A DNA stretch of 41,254 nt from Oscillospiraceae bacterium (GTDB lineage: Bacteria > Bacillota > Clostridia > Oscillospirales > Oscillospiraceae): assembly GCA_017548065.1 (NCBI GenBank), contig JAFYNQ010000054.1:1-41254 (forward strand), read 5' to 3'. Below, piece after piece: positions 6,726-13,695 of this stretch. Position 1 is the first letter of the stretch. Each line of letters starts with the position of its first letter. Below the pieces are notes generated by a model, which did no database searches, was not told the origin of the DNA, and saw only the letters and a list, made by a program, of their open reading frames with translations. A program made the translations under genes and the position numbers.

Positions 6726-7904
6726 TCAGAATTTCATAAACCATTTTGTGCATTTGGAGGCGATCTTGTAAATGGGATCCTCCAGCACCTTTTGGGCGTC
6801 CTGCAGATGCTTGCGGATGGGCAGTGTCTGGGGACAGTGGGTTTCACATTTTCCGCAGCCGATGCACTGGGAGGCGGCAGCAGAGTTTTTCCGGAAGGTG
6901 GTACACATGTAATACTCACGCAGCGCCTGGAACCAGCCCTCCTGGTAGCGGCGGTTATAGGCATTGAAGGTGCCGGGAATATCCACGCCACGGGGGCAAG
7001 GCATACAGTAGCCGCAACCGGTACAGCCTACCTTCACCTTTTCATTAAAGGCTTTGACCACCTGCGCCAGCAGTTCTTTTTCTTCTGTCCCGAAGGCGCC
7101 TATCCGGGTAGTGGAAGCGGTGTGCAGATTGTCCTGCACCATTTCACTGGTGTTCATGCCGGAGAGTACCACCGTCACCTCCGGCTGATCCCACAGCCAG
7201 CGGAATGCCCACTGGGCTGGGCTGTAGCCTGCAGGATGGTTCTCCATCAGCTTCCTTGCCTTTTCCGGCAGCTGGTTTACCAGTCTGCCACCTCGCAGCG
7301 GCTCCATGATCACAATGGGAAGTCCCTTTTCATGGGCATACTGCAAGCCTCTTCTGCCTGCCTGGGTATGCTCATCCATATAGTTATACTGGATCTGACA
7401 GAAATCCCAGTCATAGGCATCCACAAGACCGCAGAAGGTCTCGGAATTGCCATGATAGGAGAAGCCCACCTGGCGAATGGCGCCGCTGGCCTTCTTCTCC
7501 TCCAGCCACTGGCGGATGCCCATCTCCTCCAGCCGTTTCCAGGTGGCGGTATCGGTGAGCATGTGCATAAGGTAAAAGTCCACGTAATCCGTCTGCAGCC
7601 GCTTCAGCTGCTCTGCAAACAGCTTGTCCATGGTCTCACGGTTTTTGATCAGGTAATGAGGCAGCTTCGTGGCAATGTAAAGCTTTTCACGGATGCCGTT
7701 TTTGGCAAAGATCTCACCGATGGCGGCTTCACTGCCGGGATAGATATAGGCAGTATCAAAATAGTTCACGCCGCCGCCAATGGCTTCCATGATCTGCTGT
7801 TCTGCCAGCGCCATATCGATCTTTCCCTGCTTGCGCTGAAAACGCATACAGCCAAAGCCCAAAACCGAAAGCCGGTTGCCCTTTTTATCCAAACGGTATT
7901 GCAT
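6726..7904 (-). CDS. Aldo/keto reductase with C-terminal 4Fe-4S ferredoxin domain
   Basis: A 392-residue protein. The N-terminal aldo/keto reductase TIM barrel covers about residues 1-285: GFGCMRF, then FDTAYIYPGSE with the catalytic Asp and Tyr, and ATKLP with the Lys. The C-terminal part has two cysteine clusters, CTGCGYCMPCPRGVDIP and CIGCGKCETHCPQTLPI, expected to bind Fe-S clusters. This fused architecture is common in anaerobic Clostridia; physiological substrates are mostly unknown. The start at 7904 has GGAGGG 6 nt upstream. It is transcribed from cassette 2 (7922-7988), whose 5' hairpin lies about 20 nt upstream of the ribosome site. Confidence 0.92.
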   Translation of the reverse strand: MQYRLDKKGNRLSVLGFGCMRFQRKQGKIDMALAEQQIMEAIGGGVNYFDTAYIYPGSEAAIGEIFAKNGIREKLYIATKLPHYLIKNRETMDKLFAEQLKRLQTDYVDFYLMHMLTDTATWKRLEEMGIRQWLEEKKASGAIRQVGFSYHGNSETFCGLVDAYDWDFCQIQYNYMDEHTQAGRRGLQYAHEKGLPIVIMEPLRGGRLVNQLPEKARKLMENHPAGYSPAQWAFRWLWDQPEVTVVLSGMNTSEMVQDNLHTASTTRIGAFGTEEKELLAQVVKAFNEKVKVGCTGCGYCMPCPRGVDIPGTFNAYNRRYQEGWFQALREYYMCTTFRKNSAAASQCIGCGKCETHCPQTLPIRKHLQDAQKVLEDPIYKIASKCTKWFMKF

Positions 7905-7921
7905 CGCTATCCCTCCGTAAC

Positions 7922-7988
7922 AAAAAAACGGGCTGCAAAATAGCCGCCCAACAAATTCATTATATCAAACAAATCATTATCTTGTCAA
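7922..7988 (-). promoter_or_regulatory. Cassette 2 leftward promoter with 5' terminator-like hairpin
   Basis: On the minus strand, TTGACA (7988-7983), 18 bp, TATAAT (7964-7959), then a hairpin GGGC(G)GC...GC(A)GCCC (7949-7929) and seven T (7928-7922). Every element is exactly 6610 bp from its counterpart in cassette 1, including CCGCCCAACA. The stem bases differ from cassette 1 but pairing is kept. Confidence 0.75.
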
Positions 7989-8063
7989 CGAAAAGTTGTT
8001 GAAAACACTAAAGTTCTATCCTTTGCACAAAATAAGCTTCTCACGTTTATGCAATTTTCCATA

Positions 8064-8092
8064 TTGAAAATTGCAAAATTATATGTTATCTT
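8064..8092 (+). promoter_or_regulatory. Promoter of structured RNA R2
   Basis: TTGAAA (8064-8069), 17 bp, TATCTT (8087-8092). It has the same position relative to the leftward promoter as in cassette 1. The predicted start is near 8099. Confidence 0.65.
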
Positions 8093-8098
8093 ATAGTC

Positions 8099-8259
8099 AG
8101 AAAGGGTGATACCAATGTACTAGGTGAAATACCTGAGACTTCTGAAGATCGGAAGTCAATTCTGTAGAAATCGGAGGTAACCATTGATGATAGAGCCCAA
8201 GAGTTCAATTTGACCCTTGACTGTGCAGGCGTTAAGCAGTCAAGGGTCATTTTATTTTT
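8099..8259 (+). ncRNA. Stand-alone structured RNA (R2), short paralogue of R1
   Basis: An approximately 155-nt transcript with promoter and terminator. It begins with the 16-nt block GGTGATACCAATGTAC (8105-8120) found identically in R1. Two local hairpins follow: AGGT/ACCT (8122-8134) and GACTTC/GAAGTC (8137-8157). The 3' block has CTGTAGAAA, GGAGGTAACCA and CCAAGAGT (8162-8222), aligned to R1 with few changes. GGGT at 8104-8107 can pair with GCCC near 8195, as the equivalent bases in R1 can. The next gene is on the other strand, so it is not a leader. Class unknown to me. Confidence 0.7.
8211..8259 (+). terminator. Intrinsic terminator of R2
   Basis: TGACCCTTGACT (8211-8222) pairs with AGTCAAGGGTCA (8238-8249), followed by a T-rich tail that runs into the stop codon of the converging MBL gene. 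The stem is identical to the R1 terminator. Confidence 0.9.
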
Positions 8260-9040
8260 ATATTTGGATTTCCATGCCGGTGGACAGATAATGCAATCTG
8301 TCTGCCATTATTTTTTTCATTTTGTCATACTGAGGCAGACCGGTGCAGTGTCCCGTGTAATAGGTGCAGTCATAGGACAGCAGCTCCTTCGCCCAGGTCT
8401 CCAGCATAGTTGATTCCGGATCTACACGCATATAGTGGAAGCCGCCTACAAGCACATCCGGTTTAAACCAGTGCATGATATTCAAAATCCCCTTATGGGA
8501 ACAGCCGCTGATCAGCACGCGCTTCCCTGCCTCTTCTATGAGCAGGTACTGCTCATGAGGAAAGGTATCCGGCAGGTATTGGCCGTTTTGGTACACCGTA
8601 AGACCTGCGCTGTCCAAAGGCGCTACTGAATGCTTGTCATGGCAGGAATAAAGGGTCAGTCCTTCCCCGATCGGCTGTACATGCGCAGCAAGCTGCAGCC
8701 GCTCGCTTTTCTGCAGTGCAGGGTCTAATCCGATATATTCGCCGGAGCTGCTGTGACAAGGCAGCATTGCCTCGGGTCGCACCCAAAGGGGCGCCTTGTA
8801 ATTCCACCCTAAAAATCGCAGAAAGCCGCCGCTGTGGTCGTTGTGACCGTGAGAGAGCACTGCCACATCCACAGCCTCCAACGGAATCCCCAAAGCTTCT
8901 GCATTATCTGCGAAGCTGCCGGAGGCGCCGGAGTCAAAAAGGATCTTCTGCCCGTTTGCCTCAATATAAAGGCTGAGGCCATGCTCTGCCTGCAGGTCCT
9001 CCCGGCAGGTGGTATTTTCCATTAACGCTACAATTTTCAT
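8258..9040 (-). CDS. MBL-fold metallo-hydrolase
   Basis: A 260-residue metallo-beta-lactamase-fold protein with the metal signature HGHNDHSGG near residue 62, an FDSGAS strand before it, the downstream ISGCSHKGI and a final GGFHYM/GHCTG region. It belongs to the group often annotated as related to the archaeal methanopterin ribofuranosyl-aminobenzene phosphate synthase, but that activity is not implied here. The ATG at 9040 has AAGGTGA 5 nt upstream and is preferred over an in-frame upstream start at 9058. The promoter is TTGCAT (9090-9085), 17 bp, TATACT (9067-9062), divergent from the C_GCAxxG_C_C gene. The substrate is unknown. Confidence 0.88.
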   Translation of the reverse strand: MKIVALMENTTCREDLQAEHGLSLYIEANGQKILFDSGASGSFADNAEALGIPLEAVDVAVLSHGHNDHSGGFLRFLGWNYKAPLWVRPEAMLPCHSSSGEYIGLDPALQKSERLQLAAHVQPIGEGLTLYSCHDKHSVAPLDSAGLTVYQNGQYLPDTFPHEQYLLIEEAGKRVLISGCSHKGILNIMHWFKPDVLVGGFHYMRVDPESTMLETWAKELLSYDCTYYTGHCTGLPQYDKMKKIMADRLHYLSTGMEIQI

Positions 9041-9061
9041 TTTCTTCACCTTCCGCAAATT

Positions 9062-9138
9062 AGTATAGCACAGAGAACCGGAAGATGCAAATTCCTTTTG
9101 TCCTTCCGTTTGCGTTTTTTGTATATGCGTGTTATAAT
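9062..9138. promoter_or_regulatory. Divergent promoters, MBL gene and redox gene
   Basis: Leftward TTGCAT (9090-9085), 17 bp, TATACT (9067-9062). Rightward TTGCGT (9110-9115), 17 bp, TATAAT (9133-9138) with an extended -10 TG. Confidence 0.75.
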
Positions 9139-9162
9139 CAAGAAAAAACGGAGGTATCTTCT

Positions 9163-9609
9163 ATGGATCACAAAATGCTTGCAGCAGAGCTGTTTACCGG
9201 TGGGCTGAACTGTGCCCAGGCGGTGGCAGCAGCGTTCAGCGACGTTACCGGCTTTTCTCGGGAACAATCTGCAAAAATGATCAGCGCCTTTGGTGGCGGC
9301 ATGGGCAGAATGCGTGAGGTCTGCGGTGCTGTCAGCGGTATGTTCTTCGTGCTGGGTACGCTTTACGGCTATGACCACCCCGACCAGCAGGCGCAGATGG
9401 CGCTGTATGCCAAAGTGCAGGCACTGGCAGAAAAATTCCGTCAGGAGACCGGCTCCATCGTCTGCCGGGAGATTTTGAAAAATCCGCCTACAGACCCCAA
9501 GCCAACACCCCGGACTTCGGAATTTTACGCAAAGCGCCCCTGCACATACCTTGTGATCCTGGCCGCTTCCCTGCTGGACGAATTTATTGCCGAGAACCCC
9601 ATTGCATAA
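9163..9609 (+). CDS. C_GCAxxG_C_C family putative redox protein
   Basis: A 148-residue member of the C_GCAxxG_C_C family, found in anaerobes and thought to be redox-active. Conserved cysteines are seen in LNCAQAV near residue 18, in GGGMGRMREVCGAVSG (the CGAxxG signature) near residue 55, and at IVCREIL near 105. GGAGG lies 8 nt before the ATG at 9163. It is monocistronic, with a strong promoter and a bidirectional terminator directly after. The function is not experimentally known. Confidence 0.88.
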   Translation: MDHKMLAAELFTGGLNCAQAVAAAFSDVTGFSREQSAKMISAFGGGMGRMREVCGAVSGMFFVLGTLYGYDHPDQQAQMALYAKVQALAEKFRQETGSIVCREILKNPPTDPKPTPRTSEFYAKRPCTYLVILAASLLDEFIAENPIA

Positions 9610-9611
9610 GG

Positions 9612-9645
9612 AAAACACGGTGTCCAAAAGACACCGTGTTTTTTT
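9612..9645. terminator. Bidirectional intrinsic terminator
   Basis: AAAACACGGTGTC (9612-9624) and GACACCGTGTTTT (9630-9642), perfect 13-bp stem with a 5-base loop. It serves the redox gene and the converging sulfatase gene. Confidence 0.95.
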
Positions 9646-11521
9646 AGTTATAATAGTCTGTCTGCAAAAGCAGGTTGCTTACCTGGATAAACTCCCCTGT
9701 GAGCCGGGACATATCACTCAGAAACTCCGGTGTAAGCTCTTTGTTATTGGTGTTCTCCAAAATCGTCGTCTTACCGTTGCCTTCGTTTTTGCAGACCACC
9801 CCTTCACAGATCCAGCTGCCGTCAGGAAACAGCGCATAGCCCTTATAGTTGGGATCAAAGGCATCCTGCCCCAGGTACCGATAAGGGCTGTCTATGCCCA
9901 AAAGGTTCAGCACCGTGGGTACAAGGTCTGCGGTATTCATGGTCTTATCCACTGCGCAAGGTGTCACGTCCGAAGACCAGACGAAGAAGGGTGTCTTCTC
10001 CAGCAGCAGTTCATCCTCCACACCGGAGTGAGCAAGCAGCTCCTCCATGTTTTTATATCCGTAGGTGTAGTGGTCGGTAACTGCGATGATCACCGTGTTT
10101 TCCAGCTGACCCTTCGCCTCCAGTTCTTCCAGCAGACGGGCAAACATATCGTCCACCAGCCTTGCCTTTACTCTGGCGCAATCCTCCTCCTGGCTGCCGT
10201 ACTTACCACGGTATTCCGGGTATTGCTTCAGCGCATAGTAACTGAGAACCTCATTGTACACATAGCTCAGATGGGCAGAACGGGTAATGATGGTATTGAA
10301 GGTCTGCCCCTCACGGAAGAACAGGTCATTCAGCTCCGGGATATCAAACAGCAAACAGTCATCATAAAGGGCATCGGTGTCGCTTTCGTAATCTGCATAG
10401 CAGTTATAGGCATTGTAGCCCATGGCAGGTTCAAAGACGCCACGGCTGTAGAAAGCAGGATCGTTATAGTGGAACACCTCGGCGCTGTAGCCGTTGCTTC
10501 TTGCCTGAAATGCCAGAGACTGATTAAATGCGTTGGTAACATAATCAAACACATAGTCCCCGTTGGTGGGCAGGTAAATACCGGTGTTGATACAAAACTC
10601 AGAATTGATGGTACGGGCAGTACCGTAGCCGGGAGTATAGAAATTTGTAAAATTGATACTCTCCTGCTGCAGCTTATAAATCGTAGGTGTGTCCTCCGGG
10701 GTGATCATCCAGTCGTCCATGGACTCCATAAGCACCAGCACCACATTTTTCCCTGCCAGACTGCCGGTCATTTCATTTTCCCCGGCGCTCTCTCTTTGGT
10801 CAAAGAAAGCGTTGATCTCCTCTGTGCGGTTTTGCAGATCCATCTGATAGGCAGGAGTCAGGGGGTAGAGCATATGCACCCACACATCCCGGAAGGTCAG
10901 CTGGTACACACCGCAAATATTATAGGTCTTCTTGGCATCGTACATTGTTTCATAGGTGGCACGGAAGGAAGAGGACTGGGCATATTCCGAACGTGTTCCC
11001 CAAATATCCAGGTCTTTTAAAAAGACCAGCTCCGGCAGTACGCACAGAAGCGCCACCGACAGAACTGCTGCCACCATAGCAGGGATCCTGGGCCGGAAGC
11101 CCTTTCCCGGTTCGGGAAAGCGCCATATCAAAACACCGCCCAAACCCAGCAGCAGAATGCCGCCGATCCACCACAGCGCAGGAAAGCTTCCCAAAATATC
11201 CCCGAAATAGTCAGCGCCCTCACCGGCATAGAAAATATCCGTCAGCCACATCATTTTGCCAAAAACACTGTTGTAGCCGGTCTGTGCCAGCGCCCATAAC
11301 AAGCTGAAATAATAGGTCGCACCGAAGGTGATCCTGCCGGCTGTTCGGGGCAGCAGCACCACCACCGCAGTGAGCAGCACCGCCCAGGCGCCACCGAAGG
11401 CCAAAGCCGTCAGGTCGTAGGAGCGCAATATGGCAGCGCAAAGGCACTCCACAAGGAAATATGCAAGAAAAATTGGCAGTATTTTCAGCAAATACCGAAA
11501 AATCTTTTTCATAAAGGCCAT
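9644..11521 (-). CDS. LTA synthase family sulfatase-type membrane protein
   Basis: A 625-residue protein of the LtaS/alkaline phosphatase superfamily. About five hydrophobic segments fill the first 200 residues, followed by an extracellular sulfatase-like domain. Metal and catalytic positions visible are VLVLMESMDDW (Glu ligand), GYGTARTINSEF (Thr nucleophile context) and AVTDHYTYG (Asp-His ligands). It would transfer glycerol-phosphate or phosphoethanolamine groups outside the membrane. The lineage often carries several paralogues, so polyglycerolphosphate LTA synthesis is not certain. AGAGGT lies 5 nt upstream of the ATG at 11521. It is monocistronic. Confidence 0.87.
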   Translation of the reverse strand: MAFMKKIFRYLLKILPIFLAYFLVECLCAAILRSYDLTALAFGGAWAVLLTAVVVLLPRTAGRITFGATYYFSLLWALAQTGYNSVFGKMMWLTDIFYAGEGADYFGDILGSFPALWWIGGILLLGLGGVLIWRFPEPGKGFRPRIPAMVAAVLSVALLCVLPELVFLKDLDIWGTRSEYAQSSSFRATYETMYDAKKTYNICGVYQLTFRDVWVHMLYPLTPAYQMDLQNRTEEINAFFDQRESAGENEMTGSLAGKNVVLVLMESMDDWMITPEDTPTIYKLQQESINFTNFYTPGYGTARTINSEFCINTGIYLPTNGDYVFDYVTNAFNQSLAFQARSNGYSAEVFHYNDPAFYSRGVFEPAMGYNAYNCYADYESDTDALYDDCLLFDIPELNDLFFREGQTFNTIITRSAHLSYVYNEVLSYYALKQYPEYRGKYGSQEEDCARVKARLVDDMFARLLEELEAKGQLENTVIIAVTDHYTYGYKNMEELLAHSGVEDELLLEKTPFFVWSSDVTPCAVDKTMNTADLVPTVLNLLGIDSPYRYLGQDAFDPNYKGYALFPDGSWICEGVVCKNEGNGKTTILENTNNKELTPEFLSDMSRLTGEFIQVSNLLLQTDYYN

Positions 11522-11817
11522 AGCTTACCTCTGATTCACAGTTTGTTCCGTTCATTGTTACCACAAAACGGAAGAAAAAACAATCCTTTTTTGCGAAAAT
11601 TAAAAAATAATTTAATTTTACGTCACAACTTACGTACCTTAAACATGACCACTCCCCGTTCACGATCCGCTTCCCGGTGGCGATTTATGAACAGCCGTGA
11701 CAAATCGCACAGAAAAGGACTCATTTATTGTGCATATTGCACAGTTTTATATGCCGCTTTTTTATACGCTTCATAATTACTTAACAAAGTTCCCCTTTTA
11801 TCTTTAGATTTCCATGT

Positions 11818-11930
11818 TATAATGTAAGCAAAGATAGACGAATCAGAATTTCTTGCTTTCTTTTTCGGACCTCTCTCTTTTCGTGGAAGCCCCCACACCG
11901 TCCGGTCAACGGTGTGGGGGCTTTCTCTTT
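11818..11930 (+). ncRNA. Candidate small RNA (about 100 nt)
   Basis: The 518-base gap between two divergent genes holds an extended -10 promoter, TG-T-TATAAT (11815-11823), and, 65 bases on, a strong terminator: AGCCCCCACACCGT (11888-11901) with its perfect 14-bp complement (11909-11922), then TTTCTCTTTT. The RNA would run from about 11830 to 11930. No gene precedes it on this strand, so the terminator has no other evident user. No start codon with a ribosome site lies within it. It contains a pyrimidine-rich stretch, ACCTCTCTCTTTT, that could pair with ribosome binding sites. The rest of the gap (11530-11800) shows nothing recognisable. Confidence 0.6.
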
Positions 11931-12004
11931 TGCGCCATTTTTCGTCAAAACCACCATTTTTTCAAGTCTACAAAAATAGTATAGATTTTTTTCATATTTT
12001 ATTG

Positions 12005-12010
12005 TATAAT
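12005..12010 (+). promoter_or_regulatory. -10 box of the ceramidase-like gene
   Basis: A perfect TATAAT in an AT-rich stretch 29 bases before the ATG. The -35 region is weak. It is followed by a strong AAGGAGGA ribosome site. Confidence 0.6.
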
Positions 12011-12038
12011 TACAAAAAATTTCAAGGAGGAATTCTTT

Positions 12039-13583
12039 ATGAAAAAACTTTTAGCCATTCTTCTTTGCATTGCCATGACCGTCGGTATGTTTGCCGGCTG
12101 TGGCGGTGAAAAAGCCCCCGAGACAAACGGTGGCGCACCTGCCGGTGTCTTCTCCGTAGGCTACGGCAACACCATCGTATCCCCCGAATCCTCTGTGCCT
12201 TTGGGAGGCTACAACAACTCCGCTGACCGTTACTCCACCAGTGTTGAGTATCCCTTTAACGCAGTTTCTGTTGCTTTCACCGATACCGAAGGTGAGACCG
12301 TTCTGTACATTGCGCTGGATCTGCTGCTGTGCTACGGCTTCGTTGATTCTCTGCGTAACGTTCTGACCGATAAGTTGGGTCTGCCCAAGGATCATATCAT
12401 GATCCACTGTAACCACAACCACAGCGGTCCCGACATGAACTTTGACGACCCCGGCATTGCCAAGTATACTGCCCTGCTGACCACCGGCGTTATTGCCTCC
12501 GCTGAGGCTGCCATGGCCGACAGAAAGCCTGCCACCATGGAGACTACTTTCTGCCGTCCCGAGCGTGTGAACACCGTTCGCCACTACCTGCTGGCTGACG
12601 GCAACTACCAGGCCGAAGGCGTGGGCGCTGTTTCCAAGGACAACCTGATCGGTCACTACGGTGTAGCGGATAACCTGCTGCAGCTGGTGCGCTTCAACCG
12701 TGAAGGCGGCAAGCCCGTTGTGATGATCAACTGGCAGGGTCACCCCCGTGGTACTGACCCCAGCACCATCGCCACCGGCAACTACTACAGCGTTATGCGT
12801 AGCTATCTGGACAAGAACCTGGATTGCCACTCCATTTTCGTTCTCAGCGGCTCCGGCAACCTGAACAACAATTCCCAGATCCCCGGTGAAGTCCGTTTTG
12901 CAGACTACATTGAGTTGGGTGAAGGTCTGGGCGCAGAAGCTATGGAAGCTTCCAAGAACTTCACCGCTGCAAACGTTGGCAACATCACCATCACCGAGAA
13001 CAATTTTGAGACACTGGGCAACTCCGGTATGCGTACCGTGCCTCTGTACACCATGAGCTTCGGTGACTTTGCCATGGCTATGGCTCCCTTCGAGATCTTC
13101 GACACCAACGCAAGAGGTGTTCGTGAAGCATCTGACTTCAAGATGACCTTCTACTCCTCCTGCACCAACAAGTCCATGGGCTACCTGCCCACCGATGCTT
13201 CCTTTGATTGGGAGATTGCTTACGAAGTACGTATCACCAACTTCCCCAAGGGTACTGCCCAGAAGATCCAGGACGAGCTGACCCGTATGCTGGCAGAACA
13301 ATTTGCCGCCAGCGGTAACGAGAAGCAGGAAAAGCCCGAGGGTTACCTGCAGCCTGAATTTGTGCCTGCCACCGACGGCAAGACCTACACCAACCCCGTC
13401 CCCGGCAAGCTGGACAACTACCGCGCTGTAAACAACGGCTTCTTCTCCCTGCAGCTGCTGGAAGGCACCAACATCAAGAACATCCTGACCAACAGTGAAG
13501 ATGTCGCCAAGGAAATTCTGGCAGGTTCCTCCATGCAACTGATCTTCAACGAGCAGAATGTCGTTGTGGGCGTTGTAAAATAA
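12039..13583 (+). CDS. Neutral/alkaline ceramidase-like lipoprotein
   Basis: A 514-residue secreted lipoprotein with a signal peptide and lipobox FAGC at about residues 18-21. The body resembles the neutral ceramidase N-terminal domain: VGYGNTIVSP...VPLGGY at the start, a zinc-binding-like HCNHNHSGPD near 127, NWQGHPRGTD near 232, the LSGSGNLNN loop in the place of the catalytic-serine loop, a Glu in APFEIFD, and NKSMGYLPTD near 382. True neutral ceramidases have GDxSPN at the loop, so catalysis here is uncertain. Codons are strongly biased (CTG, AAC, TTC, GGT, CGT), unlike several neighbours, suggesting high expression. It is monocistronic. Confidence 0.82.
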   Translation: MKKLLAILLCIAMTVGMFAGCGGEKAPETNGGAPAGVFSVGYGNTIVSPESSVPLGGYNNSADRYSTSVEYPFNAVSVAFTDTEGETVLYIALDLLLCYGFVDSLRNVLTDKLGLPKDHIMIHCNHNHSGPDMNFDDPGIAKYTALLTTGVIASAEAAMADRKPATMETTFCRPERVNTVRHYLLADGNYQAEGVGAVSKDNLIGHYGVADNLLQLVRFNREGGKPVVMINWQGHPRGTDPSTIATGNYYSVMRSYLDKNLDCHSIFVLSGSGNLNNNSQIPGEVRFADYIELGEGLGAEAMEASKNFTAANVGNITITENNFETLGNSGMRTVPLYTMSFGDFAMAMAPFEIFDTNARGVREASDFKMTFYSSCTNKSMGYLPTDASFDWEIAYEVRITNFPKGTAQKIQDELTRMLAEQFAASGNEKQEKPEGYLQPEFVPATDGKTYTNPVPGKLDNYRAVNNGFFSLQLLEGTNIKNILTNSEDVAKEILAGSSMQLIFNEQNVVVGVVK

Positions 13584-13595
13584 TTCCAAATTACA

Positions 13596-13628
13596 AACCG
13601 GGTCATCGTCAAATGCGATGACCCGGTT
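13596..13628 (+). terminator. Hairpin after the ceramidase-like gene
   Basis: AACCGGGTCATCG (13596-13608) pairs perfectly with CGATGACCCGGTT (13616-13628). The T tract is poor (GGTTTA). Confidence 0.7.
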
Positions 13629-13656
13629 GGTTTACTGCATTATCGTTTACAAAAAC

Positions 13657-13695
13657 TCCCCGTGTTGCCGACTTGCAACACGGGGAACTATTTTT
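13657..13695. terminator. Terminator of the long cit/fum/capA operon
   Basis: TCCCCGTGTTG (13657-13667) pairs with CAACACGGGGA (13676-13686). A T5 run follows on both strands, so it can serve both converging genes. Confidence 0.88.

Noticed and set aside
6663..7943. Open frame of 426 codons on the plus strand
   Set aside because: Antisense to the aldo/keto reductase, low-complexity composition and no ribosome site.
11543..11776. 77-codon frame on the plus strand upstream of the small RNA
   Set aside because: No ribosome site and a basic, low-quality composition without any family feature.
12051..13589. Open frame of 512 codons on the minus strand
   Set aside because: Antisense to the ceramidase-like lipoprotein; caused by its strongly biased codons.
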